Below, one piece after another: positions 18,027 through 28,988 of a DNA stretch of 64,000 nt. Made by a program: the position numbers and the translations under genes. The stretch spans positions 930,001 to 994,000 of the forward strand of contig OZ025798.1 in the NCBI GenBank assembly GCA_964019425.1, in the 5' to 3' direction. The notes under the pieces are model-generated. The model was not told the origin of the DNA. It searched no databases and saw nothing but the letters and a program-made list of their open reading frames with translations. Positions within the stretch are counted from its first letter, which is position 1, and every line of letters starts with the position of its first letter. This DNA comes from Flectonema sp. DT1601 (Eukaryota > Euglenozoa > Diplonemea > Diplonemida > Diplonemidae).

Positions 18027-20774
18027 ATGGGAGCCAACGAGAGTGTAATCAAAAACCAGGACAAGAGAACTTCAAGAAGAGAAAATGCTCCGATATTTAT
18101 GGAAAGTATTTCTAGATTTCAATCTGAGTACGGTCATGCTGAACGAACATACTGCTCAGCAACAGCGAATACGATGAGACGAGGTATTAGTGTACACGTT
18201 CGAAAACGACCCATATTTCCTCATGAATCGGGGAAAGGTGAATTCGACGTGATAAGTGTTCCGCCCCCCGACGGGAGTAATGGCAATGCGCATGTCGTAG
18301 TTCACGATGCTAGAATGGAAGCAGACATGATAAAGATGTACATGCATCACCATGCCTTTAGATTCGACTCTGTCTTTCACGAGAAGTGCAGCAACGATGA
18401 TGTCTATCACTCAACTGCAAAACCACTCGTCGAATCAGCAGCAAATGGACAACAAAACACTATAATGATGTATGGCCAAACGGGTTCGGGTAAAACTTAC
18501 ACGATGACTGCAATGCAAGAGTTAGCATTCCCAGACTTATTTAGAGCATTGAAAAGAGAATCTAAAGTTACGATGTCTTTTGTAGAATTAGCAGGTGATA
18601 AATGTTGTGATATGTTGAACAGTGGACAACCAACAAACATGACTTCAGGAGCTGACGGTTCTATGTATCCATATCCATGTGTTGAGGTTGAGGTTACAAC
18701 ACCGAATGAACTGTTTGCGATTGTCCAGCATGCGAATTCACTGCGGGCAACAGCAGCAACAGGAGTTCATGACCAATCCTCTAGATCACATGCGATATGT
18801 AGAATTTACGTTAATCAACCTGGTGAGAAAGAAGGTCAGTTAACACTCGTAGACTTAGCTGGTTCCGAACATCGAATTGACAGCGATGAACATAATTCTG
18901 AAAGACGAAAGGAAGGAGCGATGATCAACTCCTCGTTAGCCGCATTGAAAGATTGTATTAGAGCTCAGGCAGCTGGTAAAACTTTTATTAGTTACCGTAA
19001 TAATAGACTTACTCAACTACTACGTGGATGCTTCGATAGTCAAAATCACAAAACGATGATAATCGCAACCATATCTCCATCTTCAAAGGACACTGAGCAT
19101 TCTCTCAACACCCTTCGTCATGCATCAATTATGGATGGACAAGGAACTGGACAGGCTGCTGGTTCATCTCATTTAATTGGAGGAACGACTACTAAAGAAC
19201 CTCTAGGTTCAATTGATGTTTCTGCTTTGGGAAGAGCAAAATTCCAAGAGCGTAAAGCACTAAAAGCAAAAGGCCAATCTGCTCAGCCACAAGGACCTGT
19301 TGCCAAGCCACCACCCGCACATCAAAGTAAGCAAAGTAATCTCTTAGCTAGAGCAACACTTGATAAGAGAGGAATTGCACGTCTCCCTCCAGGACTTGCA
19401 GGAGAACTACTACGAGCAAGAGATCCAAACGAATTACGTGATAATCCTTTACAGAGATTAAGAATATTACATGGAAAGGATGCAACGGCAAGGGACACAG
19501 CACCAGTTGTACAATTCCCGCAGGGGAAAAAAAGACATCCGGCGGCACCAAAGAAAAAACCTGTCGGAAAGCCAACTAAGCCCAGGCAAGAATTTGACAC
19601 CAGTTTTGACACTCCGGAAACAGCAACAACAACAGCGTACGACGCGAGTGATTACGTAGCAGAAAACCATCAAAGAGCAAAACCAATATTTTCACCTCCA
19701 ACAATAAAAGCAACACAGCCAGTGAGGGAAATCGAATCAACTGTTCCACCACCAATGATACCAAACCCTCACAACAACAATCAGGCAAACCAACGCGAAG
19801 AAGCCTACCGACTTTGGAACGAGTTGAAGGCGAATGGCCGACACAGTCGTGACTGGCGTAAGAACGACCTTCGTTTAATAAATACTCATGTCTTACCTAA
19901 TTTACCTTCGGAATTCAGGCCTGCTCAGGGAGTTCCTTGGGGATCTCCTGAAGCAGCTCTTGATGATCTGTGTAGTATTTGCTACAGAATGGAATGTAGA
20001 AAAGTTCCAAAGACACCACCAAGAGAACCACTCAATCCATACGACCAGATGAACAGCAGCGGTGATCTCAACCAATCGATTGAAGATGATATCCTCGCTT
20101 CCTCTGCTAAGCAGTGGAAGTTAGACGCTGCGCGTATCAAAAGAGAACGCATTCAGCAAGAGAGACAAACCCATTTTGAAAGCAAAATAAAACCAGCTTC
20201 TGGTTCCAGTAACGATGCACTTCAGCAAGAAATTAGTGTCCTGGAAGAAAGACTTCAAAGAGGAGGATCAAGTATTACAATGTACGGATTAAAGAGACAA
20301 ATTGAATTAAAGAAAGCTGCTATACTTAGAAATCAACGAGTGACAGAAAGGCCAGCTCCAGCACCGACACCGACACCTGCACCTGCACCGGTACAAGCAC
20401 CAGCACCGATTCCAGCACCAGCACCGATTCCAGCACCGGCACCGCCGCAGATGCAAGCGATTCCATCACCAAATGAAATAGTTGCTTTATCACCTCCAGC
20501 TGATGATGTAGAGCCTTTGGGAGGACCAATAGTTGAGAGAAAACTACGTGGTAAGAGACGTATCACACCTGGTTCTGTTATGTTGGAACAGAATACAAGT
20601 GCGCCAACTCTTCCTACTCTAGATGCTGATGACACTGATTTCGGACTTGCTTCAACTTACACTCAACACACTTCTGCAAAATATGGCCGTCGTACTACAG
20701 CTGCACGTGCTTCAATTGGTGCAGCTGCTGCTCCGTGGGGGAACTATTACTCTGAGCGTGAGGGTAGTTTATAG
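18027..20774 (+). CDS. Kinesin motor protein, kinesin-13-like (915 aa)
   Basis: The motor domain (about residues 50-375) has the P-loop GQTGSGKT at 150-157, switch I SSRSH at 251-255 and switch II DLAGSE at 276-281. Its wording VRKRP, VYHSTAKPLVE, RKEGAMINSSLAALKDCIRA and RNNRLTQLLRGCF is closest to kinesin-13/KIF24, the microtubule-depolymerising subfamily, rather than to VRVRPL-type transport kinesins. The rest is largely disordered: basic residues 395-530, a helical segment EEAYRLWNELKANGRHSRDW near 590-615, a coiled coil around 710-770, and a Pro/Ala repeat at about 775-810. The first residues MGANES fit an N-myristoylation site (Gly2, Ser6), which is unusual for a kinesin. I cannot see a clear kinesin-13 neck, so the subfamily is probable rather than certain. 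Confidence 0.85.
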   Translation: MGANESVIKNQDKRTSRRENAPIFMESISRFQSEYGHAERTYCSATANTMRRGISVHVRKRPIFPHESGKGEFDVISVPPPDGSNGNAHVVVHDARMEADMIKMYMHHHAFRFDSVFHEKCSNDDVYHSTAKPLVESAANGQQNTIMMYGQTGSGKTYTMTAMQELAFPDLFRALKRESKVTMSFVELAGDKCCDMLNSGQPTNMTSGADGSMYPYPCVEVEVTTPNELFAIVQHANSLRATAATGVHDQSSRSHAICRIYVNQPGEKEGQLTLVDLAGSEHRIDSDEHNSERRKEGAMINSSLAALKDCIRAQAAGKTFISYRNNRLTQLLRGCFDSQNHKTMIIATISPSSKDTEHSLNTLRHASIMDGQGTGQAAGSSHLIGGTTTKEPLGSIDVSALGRAKFQERKALKAKGQSAQPQGPVAKPPPAHQSKQSNLLARATLDKRGIARLPPGLAGELLRARDPNELRDNPLQRLRILHGKDATARDTAPVVQFPQGKKRHPAAPKKKPVGKPTKPRQEFDTSFDTPETATTTAYDASDYVAENHQRAKPIFSPPTIKATQPVREIESTVPPPMIPNPHNNNQANQREEAYRLWNELKANGRHSRDWRKNDLRLINTHVLPNLPSEFRPAQGVPWGSPEAALDDLCSICYRMECRKVPKTPPREPLNPYDQMNSSGDLNQSIEDDILASSAKQWKLDAARIKRERIQQERQTHFESKIKPASGSSNDALQQEISVLEERLQRGGSSITMYGLKRQIELKKAAILRNQRVTERPAPAPTPTPAPAPVQAPAPIPAPAPIPAPAPPQMQAIPSPNEIVALSPPADDVEPLGGPIVERKLRGKRRITPGSVMLEQNTSAPTLPTLDADDTDFGLASTYTQHTSAKYGRRTTAARASIGAAAAPWGNYYSEREGSL

Positions 20775-20783
20775 TCCTCTTAA

Positions 20784-20821
<38 letters not shown>

Positions 20822-21773
20822 TCAAACTGTCACTCCACTGTTGAGAAACATTTATTATTTTACTTGCGGTTATTAATCTCTCTCCTTATATTCCCAACCC
20901 CTAGACATAATCCTCAGTAGAATGAGGAGATTTCTTTTTATTAAAATAATACATTAGAACAGAGACATGGCAGACTTAAATAATAGAAGTGTCTTCCACC
21001 TTATTTTCCCTCCAATTCCCACAAACCTAGATAATCTTTTTTTTAAAAAGGCTTGTTATATTTTTTTTTAGTGGTAGTGAGTGTTTTAAGATTGTTTTCA
21101 CACAAAAAAAAAAAGAGAGCAGCTGAATGCTAATAAATGTGACGTATCGATACTAATATTGATTATGTCCCCTAGCCTAACCCCGCACACCTGTTGGAAT
21201 GGTGTGAGTCTATTTTTTTCTTCTTTTCTTTTTATAATTCTTTTTTGATTTATTGATCTAAGTGACTCATCTATCGAAAAAAAAAAAAGAAAAAGAGGGG
21301 GGGAAAAAAAAAGAAATAATAAAATGCACGCCTTCAGCTTAGTGAAACTAGTCTCTTGTTTCCATTTTAAAAAAAAAAACACTATTTTTTTTTGTTTTTA
21401 TGTAATAGCCTTTTTTTTATTTCTTTTTTCCCCTTATAAATGACTCTGAAAGGAATCAGCTGCGTAGTCTACGTGCATAGTTGTTCGATTATTCGTCGCA
21501 GTCGACTCCCCACCGTCGCTTTGCTTTTCTTGTTATTTAAATTTCACCCCCTTCGGAGGCCTGTTAATGATTCATGTCTAATTTGTTGCGTGTTAACCTT
21601 GATTTATTTATCCAAGTCCCCCCTCGGAGGCCTGTTAAATTCACAATCCCTTCCTTTCCAACCCCAAGGTTTTCCCACTCGTACTTCCCTGGGTTCTATT
21701 CGTTTTTTATGATTGTTTATTTTGAGTGAAAAAATAGCATCTTGAATACCATTTTTTCAGTACTTACCACAAT
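20775..21773. other. 1-kb spacer before the importin gene
   Basis: Begins with a T-run of about 30 (20789-20820). The motif TCGGAGGCCTGTTAA occurs twice, at 21553 and 21624, 71 bp apart. ATTTTTTCAG ending at 21760 is the acceptor 13 nt before the next ATG. No gene is seen on either strand. Confidence 0.55.
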
Positions 21774-24536
21774 ATGAATGTTGACTCACTGATACCACTA
21801 TTAAATGGGTGTCTGTCTCCAGTAGATGATCATCGAAGAAGTTGTGAAACCGGACTGATGGAGCAGCTGAGAAACTTAGAAACCGTAAAACAATTATTTA
21901 TGATACTCGCTGACAGCAGTAAACCTCTTGAATGTAAAATGATAGCTTCAATTGTATTGAGAACATACACAACACGTCATTGGCAGATATCATCTATAGG
22001 AGTGCAGGTTGGTTACACGATTCCTGAAGAACATAAACAGTTCATTCGTAATAGTATCCTTCATCTTATTGAAGTGGTTCACGGTGATATTAAACTTATA
22101 AAGCTCTTAGGATTGGTTGTTGGAAAAATTGCAAAGTATGATTTAGTGATGTGGAAGTCAGCTCTTCTCCCAGCTCTGTCAAATGGATTATCTACGCCTG
22201 ATGATGACTCAAAGAAAGTAAAGTATCTCACAGTACTTCACATGGTTCTTGTTGAATGTAATATGGCTGCTCGATTAGGTCCTGGTACACTAGCATTCGA
22301 AGAGCTTTGTAAGGAATTATGTGTGGCTATGATTGAGTTCGCAAACAGTTCGTCAAATGAACTCGTGCAAACCATTGTGAGTTCTGGTTCTTGTGATCCC
22401 CAGAAACTAATAATAGCTTCCCTCACACATAAAATAATGGAAAGAGTTTTAAAGGGTTGCTGGGAAGTCAGTCTCTCTCATCAAAAGTATCTCGACAACT
22501 GTCTCACTTTAATGGAAGCCGCTGTTGCTGCTCGAGGTTCTGCTCGGAACCCAGCACTTGTATCGGCACTTGACACTATTTTGAAGCGTCCAATGAAGGC
22601 TCTCGTCTCAGCCTACTCGTCAATGTCTACTCACTACCTCTCAGCCCCAAACCTGGTTCCCCGTCTGCTCGCGTTCTCATTTGGGATAATTTGTTCAATT
22701 CCTCCGTTTTGTGAAAAAATTGATAACTTTTATCTCCTTCAATGCCTTTCAGTAGTAGAGCTGACCATAACAAAAGTTCAAAGCAGCGCAGCAGCAGCAC
22801 AACACCTGGAATCCGTATTAGGACAAGGGAGATCATTAATACAATTAGCTGATGTATTACTTCAGAAATATCTTTGTGTTCATGAATATGAAAAAGACTT
22901 GTGGGACTCTGATCCTGAAGCATTTGTATTCGATCAAGAAGCAGAGGATGGTGATGTCGATGTTAAAGAGAAAGCATCGCAAGTATTTGCTGGTCTGTTG
23001 GAGTCCGGAGGTGATGGTTTTGTGTCTGAATTCGCAAAGGCGATAACTCCAATTATTGAAAGTGAACAGTCTGATATGTCGGCTAAGGAATCGGCTTATC
23101 ACGTAATGGGTCTTGGATGGGGACCATTCCCTGAAGTGATGTCTGAAGAGCAAGCAGATCGCTGGGTAACCTCAGCAATTAGAGATGCACGTCAAACTAC
23201 TAACAAATTCCTTCAAAGACGAGCATTCTGGGTTATTGGTCAATGGGCTTATAATATCAAAACACAAATGCGTTCAGAAGTATACAGTCTACTGATACAA
23301 GGAATGGATGCATCGCTATCTCAGAATGTTGTTATTCGAATTACGTGTCTTGAGAGTCTACAGCACTTAATCACTGATGAGTTTGAATACAAAGCTTTTG
23401 GTCCACTTATAAATAAATTCTTCCCAGCATTGATTCACCTAATGAACTCTTGTAACCACGTTGATCTAAAAGTTACTTGTTTAGGAATGCTTGGCTTTGT
23501 AGTTCGACAGGTTGGAGGTGAGGCATTCTCAGAATTTGCTTCCCCATTCGCACAATTGCTACAAAAGCAATGGAACGCTGAAGCAGCAATCTCCGCAGAA
23601 GCTTATTATAAAACAAAAGTTCTCGACGCTTTAGCAGCATGTGTTTCACAAATAATATTATTCGCTGGTGACTGCGAACAGATTCACAACTTATCATGCT
23701 CTATAGTGTTTCAGTCACTCTCTGTTTCAAATCCACAATACTTAGACCTGGCGGATAATGCAGTAATTCTGTGGCTTCATACTATTGGAACTTCGACGCA
23801 AATAACACCAGGGCTGCTTCAGTGTTTTAAGGAAACTATGTTTCCGCTTTTAGACAAAGACTTTATGGAGTATGAAACATTACTTCAAGTCCTCAGACAA
23901 TATGTTTTACTTGGTGGGATGGAGTTAATGCAGTCAAGTGGAAAGGTCATCGTCGATCGACTACAACAAGTTCTTCAATTAACTAAACACGACTGTCCAA
24001 AACAAGCCGCTGTTATTGTTGAAGATATCGTAACTTTATACCCTCCTCTAAGGGAGCCACTCTCAGGATTAATTAGTTACATGTTGCAGGTTGTTATGAA
24101 CGCAACAGAAAGAGAAGCTTACTTGTGTGTCGATCATTTAGTAGTTGTTTGCAGATACATTGCTGAAGTTCCTGCGTGTATTAAGATGCTGTTGGAGAAT
24201 CAAGGACTTGTTCCTTTGGTTAAGAAAATATGTGATTTTTCAGATAATGATTTCATAACGAGAGCTGACCATCGGAAGATCTGCGCAGTTGCGTTGTCCG
24301 CAATTGTGCCGTCGCTTCCTCAGCAGATGCTACCAGAAGTGTTTAATGATGTTGTTGGTTTTGTCGTTGATGCGATCCTTGCTGAAGAAGGAGAGTACTC
24401 ATCCAGCTACCGTCAATCTCTTGAGGAGTACCGCGTCACTCAGTATGCTTGTCACTTATATTATTCATTAAAATTACTATTGCAAAATATCAAAAAAAAC
24501 AAACAAACACAGATTTATGAACCACACTTCACTTGA
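21774..24536 (+). CDS. IPO11: Importin-11-like karyopherin (920 aa)
   Basis: An all-helical HEAT-repeat protein of the importin-beta superfamily. The N-terminal importin-beta region contains LECKMIASIVLRTYTTRHW. The central block KDLWDSDPEAF, then KASQVFAGLLES, then FLQRRAFWVIGQWAYNIK with SQNVVIRITCLESLQHL and TDEFEYKAFGP, follows human IPO11 closely (W..DPEEF, RRRVIWLIGQW, VVRLTAATTLKLTVDDFEF). IPO11 carries cargoes such as ubiquitin-conjugating enzymes and RPL12 into the nucleus with Ran-GTP. Length is near the usual ~975. The start is the ATG 13 nt after a strong pyrimidine-CAG. The final ~20 residues (Lys/Asn/Gln-rich) may be read-through of an A-rich intron end, so the C-terminus is less certain. 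Confidence 0.8.
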   Translation: MNVDSLIPLLNGCLSPVDDHRRSCETGLMEQLRNLETVKQLFMILADSSKPLECKMIASIVLRTYTTRHWQISSIGVQVGYTIPEEHKQFIRNSILHLIEVVHGDIKLIKLLGLVVGKIAKYDLVMWKSALLPALSNGLSTPDDDSKKVKYLTVLHMVLVECNMAARLGPGTLAFEELCKELCVAMIEFANSSSNELVQTIVSSGSCDPQKLIIASLTHKIMERVLKGCWEVSLSHQKYLDNCLTLMEAAVAARGSARNPALVSALDTILKRPMKALVSAYSSMSTHYLSAPNLVPRLLAFSFGIICSIPPFCEKIDNFYLLQCLSVVELTITKVQSSAAAAQHLESVLGQGRSLIQLADVLLQKYLCVHEYEKDLWDSDPEAFVFDQEAEDGDVDVKEKASQVFAGLLESGGDGFVSEFAKAITPIIESEQSDMSAKESAYHVMGLGWGPFPEVMSEEQADRWVTSAIRDARQTTNKFLQRRAFWVIGQWAYNIKTQMRSEVYSLLIQGMDASLSQNVVIRITCLESLQHLITDEFEYKAFGPLINKFFPALIHLMNSCNHVDLKVTCLGMLGFVVRQVGGEAFSEFASPFAQLLQKQWNAEAAISAEAYYKTKVLDALAACVSQIILFAGDCEQIHNLSCSIVFQSLSVSNPQYLDLADNAVILWLHTIGTSTQITPGLLQCFKETMFPLLDKDFMEYETLLQVLRQYVLLGGMELMQSSGKVIVDRLQQVLQLTKHDCPKQAAVIVEDIVTLYPPLREPLSGLISYMLQVVMNATEREAYLCVDHLVVVCRYIAEVPACIKMLLENQGLVPLVKKICDFSDNDFITRADHRKICAVALSAIVPSLPQQMLPEVFNDVVGFVVDAILAEEGEYSSSYRQSLEEYRVTQYACHLYYSLKLLLQNIKKNKQTQIYEPHFT

Positions 24537-24980
24537 AGACGAACCAAAGCCAGCAAAGGAAAGACAATGCCACCTACTAAATAACGATGGTATACTTCTT
24601 TCTGGAATGAGAGAATAGTATGTGATGATAGTATTTATTTCCTGACAACATACACATTTGAATAATAACAATAATAAAAACAGCTTCATGAGAAGTATAG
24701 GACAGCTGCGATCATCACTCGGAGAGCAACAATTCAATTTACTGATCAGTAACATTGACCCTCATAATAAGTCACATCTTGGAATTAATTAAATCATCCG
24801 CATACTTTATACTTTCGGTTCTATTGACCATATCTAACTCCGTATTTCGCCTCAGAAGGCGCGTCATCAGTTTGTTCTTTTCATCCGTATCCGAATCAAA
24901 AAAAAAAAAAAATATTTAAATTTTTGTTTGTTTTTTTTTTGTTTCTATGTCGTATATTTGAATAACAGGTGACCAGAAAC
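24537..24980. other. Spacer before the PPP1R21-like gene
   Basis: Contains no gene. TTGAATAACAG ending at 24968 is the acceptor-like site 12 nt before the next ATG. A frame open from a GTG at 24969 is not used as the start. Confidence 0.5.
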
Positions 24981-27204
24981 ATGTCGGACGCTCACAAATT
25001 AGAAGTCCTAAAAAAAGCTGTTTTAAAACTACGAAAGGACGGCAATGAATTAGAGAGTGAGATGGAAGTTCTTAAAAAAGAAAAAGAATCAATTCAAAAA
25101 GATGCGAATTCATACAAAAAACGAATGCTCGAAGCAGAAGACCGATACGACACTGCTACAAAAGCAAAACAAGAAATGGTTGAGGAATTTGAAAATTTAA
25201 AACACAGCTATGCTGCTTCTACCAAAAGGATAACAGCCTTACAAGATGAACTAAAAACAAAACAAACGACTACATGGGGAGGTCTCACAGGACTAAAGGA
25301 CATGATAGGCGGAAAGAACAACAACAAAGACGACGAACGAGAAGTTCTTTTCGAAGAATTAGAACATAAAATACGCGAGGCTGAGTCACTTCACGCAAAA
25401 GTATTTGATTTGCAACAAGAGAATAATGATATGAAGAAAAAAAGTGATCAACTTCAAGAAGTCCATGGAAATGAAACAACAACAGCAGTCTCACGAATTT
25501 CATACTTAGAAGAAGAATTACGAATCACAAAAGGTGAGGAGAGTCGTTTAGCAGAACTTGTTACAGACAGAACAGAAGAATTAGCTGCAATGCAGAATCA
25601 ATTTCAGGCTTCAACTCAGCACCTTAGAGATTTAGAATCTCGGTTCAGTGCTTCTTCCTCAATTATTTCAAAAAATATTTTTATTGACACCTACAGAAGA
25701 CCAGAACTGTCCCAGTTGTCATTACTTCACTCTGACTTAGCTTGGGCAAGAATTGCTTCTTCTCAAACAACTCAATTAGCAGAAACGATAACACATGTGG
25801 TAAGAGGTGTTGAAGCGCTATTTTCAAATGCAACGGAAAGAATTCACATATTGCTATCAAAAGCATCTGCCACTGCTGGTCCTGTAAAGACAGCCGCACT
25901 CAGACTCTTGAAAGATGCTCTGAGAAAAGCCAACACCAGCTGTGCGTCAGTTTCTAAAACGCTTGCTGAATCCTGCGATGAGGTTGCGATCGCTGAGAAT
26001 ACTGCATTTAAGATGATAAATAAAATATGTTCCTCAAGTGTTGATGATGAAATTAGTCTTCCGACTGCTCCAGCAGATGTGATGCCAGCTGCGTGGGTTG
26101 ATTTCTTAGTAAAGAATATAAAGTTCCTTCTGAATGCTCTTTTTGAACACTCTCCAGCAATCCGAGATGATGACATTGAACGTGAAGAACAGCTCGATGA
26201 AATATCTCGCTTAACAGATTTATTTCAGAAACCACTCTCACTGTATTCCTGTCAACAAGAAACAGTTCCAGCTCCTTCCCAACTAAGACAGATAAAAACA
26301 GCTGTAAAGGAATTTACAGAAGCGGTTACAGTCTTATTCGCTCGTGAGGTTAAGGTTGCCTGGGAACTTGCTGGATTCGACGGAGTAAATAAAAGAATAC
26401 TCGCAGGTCTTAACGCATTGCATGGTCACCTTACGGCAGCTGTTGATCTTCGTCATCAGATTATCTCACACAAAGAAACCAGGGGTGTTTCTGCTGCAGG
26501 TGTTGCTCCTTTTGCAACACTACTTCCACCACAGCAACATGTTTCTCAGGAGGATCTACAAAACCTTCCAAAACTTTATTGGTCTCCAGATAATAGTGAA
26601 TCTCATTACAAGTCTGTGGGATTAGCAAGGACTCGATTACATAGCAGAGCTGCAACATTTATGAGGGAAGTCAGTCAGGCGAATTACAATAGAAATGTGA
26701 AAGTTGTACCGACTTCTGATGAGCAAAAACCAACCACACCTTCGATGGAAGCAGCTGAGAACCCAAAACTTGAAGAAAGTGACAACGTTGGGGTTGTCTC
26801 TCCCTGCGGGCTACTCGATGCGTTACCAACCCCAACAACAGAATCTGAACGGGAAGTTAGTTATTATCAAAAATCTCTTCAAGTTGCTGATTCTAAAGCC
26901 GTTCGTTACAGGATTGAGTGGGAACGTTGCTTCCTTGACCTTGAGGCCCGTGCTGCTCTTGTTCAGGTATGAACTTATTTAAATGTGATGAAGCAGGTTT
27001 AACATTCTTATGAATACAATAAAACAAAACACAACGCAGAATCTCCAGGATGATAACCGTGACTTACAACGTCGACTTCGAAACAGAGATATAGAAGTAA
27101 AGAATATGTCACATGGCTACACTGATCAAATGAGGGTATTCCAAGACCGAATAGTCGACCTTGAGAACAGACTTGCAACAGCTTCATCCGGTCGAGGGAG
27201 GTAA
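24981..27204 (+). CDS. PPP1R21: PPP1R21-like (KLRAQ/TTKRSYEDQ domain) endosomal coiled-coil protein, two exons (716 aa)
   Basis: Exon 1 is 24981-26966, the intron 26967-27039 ends ACACAACGCAG, and exon 2 is 27040-27204. The N-terminal coiled coil begins HKLEVLKKAVLKLRKDGNEL, like the KLRAQ block of human PPP1R21. A helical core (about 235-560) contains RPELSQLSLLHSDLAWARI and FMREVSQANYNR. The end runs VSYYQKSLQVADSKAVRYR then, across the intron, a coiled coil with MSHGYTDQMRVFQDRI, matching human QLADSKSVHFY and SYEDQLSMMSDHL. In animals PPP1R21 is a subunit (Fy-2) of the FERRY complex, a Rab5 effector linking mRNAs to early endosomes. The reading could continue through a GTAAGC donor at 27201 instead of the TAA, so the C-terminus is provisional. 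Confidence 0.75.
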
Positions 27205-27529
27205 GCAAAAAACTATTTTATAATGTCTTCCGAAAAATAACATATCCCGCCGTGTAGTTGGTACACGTTTCGCGTAATAAAACTTATTCTAACCACACAC
27301 AAGAGAACTCAAAGAGTGTACAAACCCAATCTGTGTCCGTTTTGGTTATTTCAGGGTGTTTACACCAAATTCTTTTTTTTTTTTAAAAATAAGTTTTTAA
27401 CAATGCTACTTATCTTTTATTCTACAGCGGCAACATCCCAACTACTCACTTCCTTTTATGATTCGCGTATTCGCATAAAAGCCTGTCATACTTTTCTTAT
27501 CCCCTCAGTAAAAAAAATATAATAAAACC
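27205..27529. other. Spacer before the glucosidase II beta-like gene
   Basis: Short T-tracts only. TTATCCCCTCAG ending at 27508 is the acceptor 21 nt before the ATG at 27530. Confidence 0.5.
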
Positions 27530-28789
27530 ATGCCAGGTAAAAAAAAGAAAACTGTAAAGGAGGCTTCTCCTTCGGCATCACCAAAAGCCATAGAGCAGGA
27601 AATAGAACAAGAACCGGTAGTTGAAATTAAAAAAAAGACATCGATAAATAAAACACTTCCTTGTATTGTGTTGGCTATTATTATTGTGTTATCACTATCT
27701 GCATATGTGGCTTTTGTATTCGCGCGAGAAGATCCGCTGTTGGTATTCGGAAGGAGGACAGAGACAGAAAAATTAAACACTATTGATAAACTAAAGACAT
27801 TAAACCCTGATGGTATGGGACATAAGCGACTGACTGCGCTACACAACGACGTCACGACTGGTGAAGATTACCTTCTTCGGAATAAAGAAAAAAAATACTA
27901 CGACGCTGACCTTACTCTCACGTGTAATAACATTCCTGAATATTATATTTGTGATGGTGTTTGTGACTGTTGTGATGGAAGTGATGAAATGAATTGTAAT
28001 CACTCAGTAGATTGCGGCAATTCAACATGTAGCGAATCCCTACATCGAGAAATAGCATCTGTCCGTGAAACCATAACTACAATAAAAGCGTCTCTTCAGT
28101 TTAAAAAAATGGGATACAACGACACTCTAATATCATGGTCGACAGTTCAATCAAAATTAGAAGAGTCGATGAGGACACTTGGTGAGAGAATTGCTTACTT
28201 TAATAACTTAGTTGAGCAGCAAGCAACACCTGAAGAACAATTGAAAATTATGCACCAACAACTCACGGAAGAGAATTATCAAGTTAAGTCGATGTCTGCT
28301 TTGAAGGAGGAATTATTCTCTCCTGATCTTTACTTGTTTCCTTTGGCAACAAAATGCTTTGACATCATCACCAATGAAAGATACTATAAGGGTGGATGTG
28401 CTGAACCAGACGCAAAGGACTTTAAATTTTCTGTTTGTCCTTTTCGTCATATCACTCAACAAGAGCTACCCGAAGACGATGAAAAACCACCAACTCTGTT
28501 GGGATCATTTTCAGAATGGGACGACACTTCTTCCATGACTGCTTCTTACAACAGTCAGTCTGGCTATACTACCCGCGCTCAATTATTTACCAATGGAGCC
28601 CCTTGTTATCAAGGTCCTGATCGTACCGTTCATCTATCTTTTAAATGTGGGATCAAAACAGCAATTGATCAGTTGTTTGAGAATGGTAAGTGTATTTATG
28701 AAGTCGTTATGACTACTCCGTATGTCTGCACCTATGCGGACCTTTTTAAAGAACAAGAAAAACTGAAAGAGTTACGTCAGATGCTCTAA
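27530..28789 (+). CDS. Membrane-anchored glucosidase II beta-subunit-like protein with LDLa and MRH domains (419 aa)
   Basis: A basic cytosolic tail (MPGKKKK...) and one transmembrane segment at about 43-65 imply a type II ER membrane protein. A Cys-rich LDL-receptor class A/GIIbeta-N motif follows at about 140-175 (ICDGVCDCCDGSDEMNC), then a coiled coil (about 180-260), then an MRH lectin domain (about 275-405). The MRH core includes VCPFRHITQQE, GPDRTVHLSFKCG and FENGKCIYEVV, which retain the Gln, Arg, Glu and Tyr expected to bind mannose. The canonical beta subunit is soluble with a signal peptide and a C-terminal HDEL-type signal; here the retrieval signal is missing and the anchor replaces the signal peptide. 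Likely role: ER N-glycan trimming or glycoprotein quality control. An OS-9/XTP3-like lectin role is less likely given the LDLa module. Confidence 0.8.
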   Translation: MPGKKKKTVKEASPSASPKAIEQEIEQEPVVEIKKKTSINKTLPCIVLAIIIVLSLSAYVAFVFAREDPLLVFGRRTETEKLNTIDKLKTLNPDGMGHKRLTALHNDVTTGEDYLLRNKEKKYYDADLTLTCNNIPEYYICDGVCDCCDGSDEMNCNHSVDCGNSTCSESLHREIASVRETITTIKASLQFKKMGYNDTLISWSTVQSKLEESMRTLGERIAYFNNLVEQQATPEEQLKIMHQQLTEENYQVKSMSALKEELFSPDLYLFPLATKCFDIITNERYYKGGCAEPDAKDFKFSVCPFRHITQQELPEDDEKPPTLLGSFSEWDDTSSMTASYNSQSGYTTRAQLFTNGAPCYQGPDRTVHLSFKCGIKTAIDQLFENGKCIYEVVMTTPYVCTYADLFKEQEKLKELRQML

Positions 28790-28988
28790 GGAAACTGTTG
28801 AGTGATTTGTATGAGGACATCCGAAGGAATTCATTACTTACTTATTTATTTATTTTTTACGAATGTTTTTCCTCTTCCTCAGCACTACAATGAACGTACA
28901 CGAGAACCGAATAAGGAAAATCCCAATTATTGTATTTTTTTTATATTATTGTTATTGTTATTCAGACTACTACTAATCCCTTTATAAA

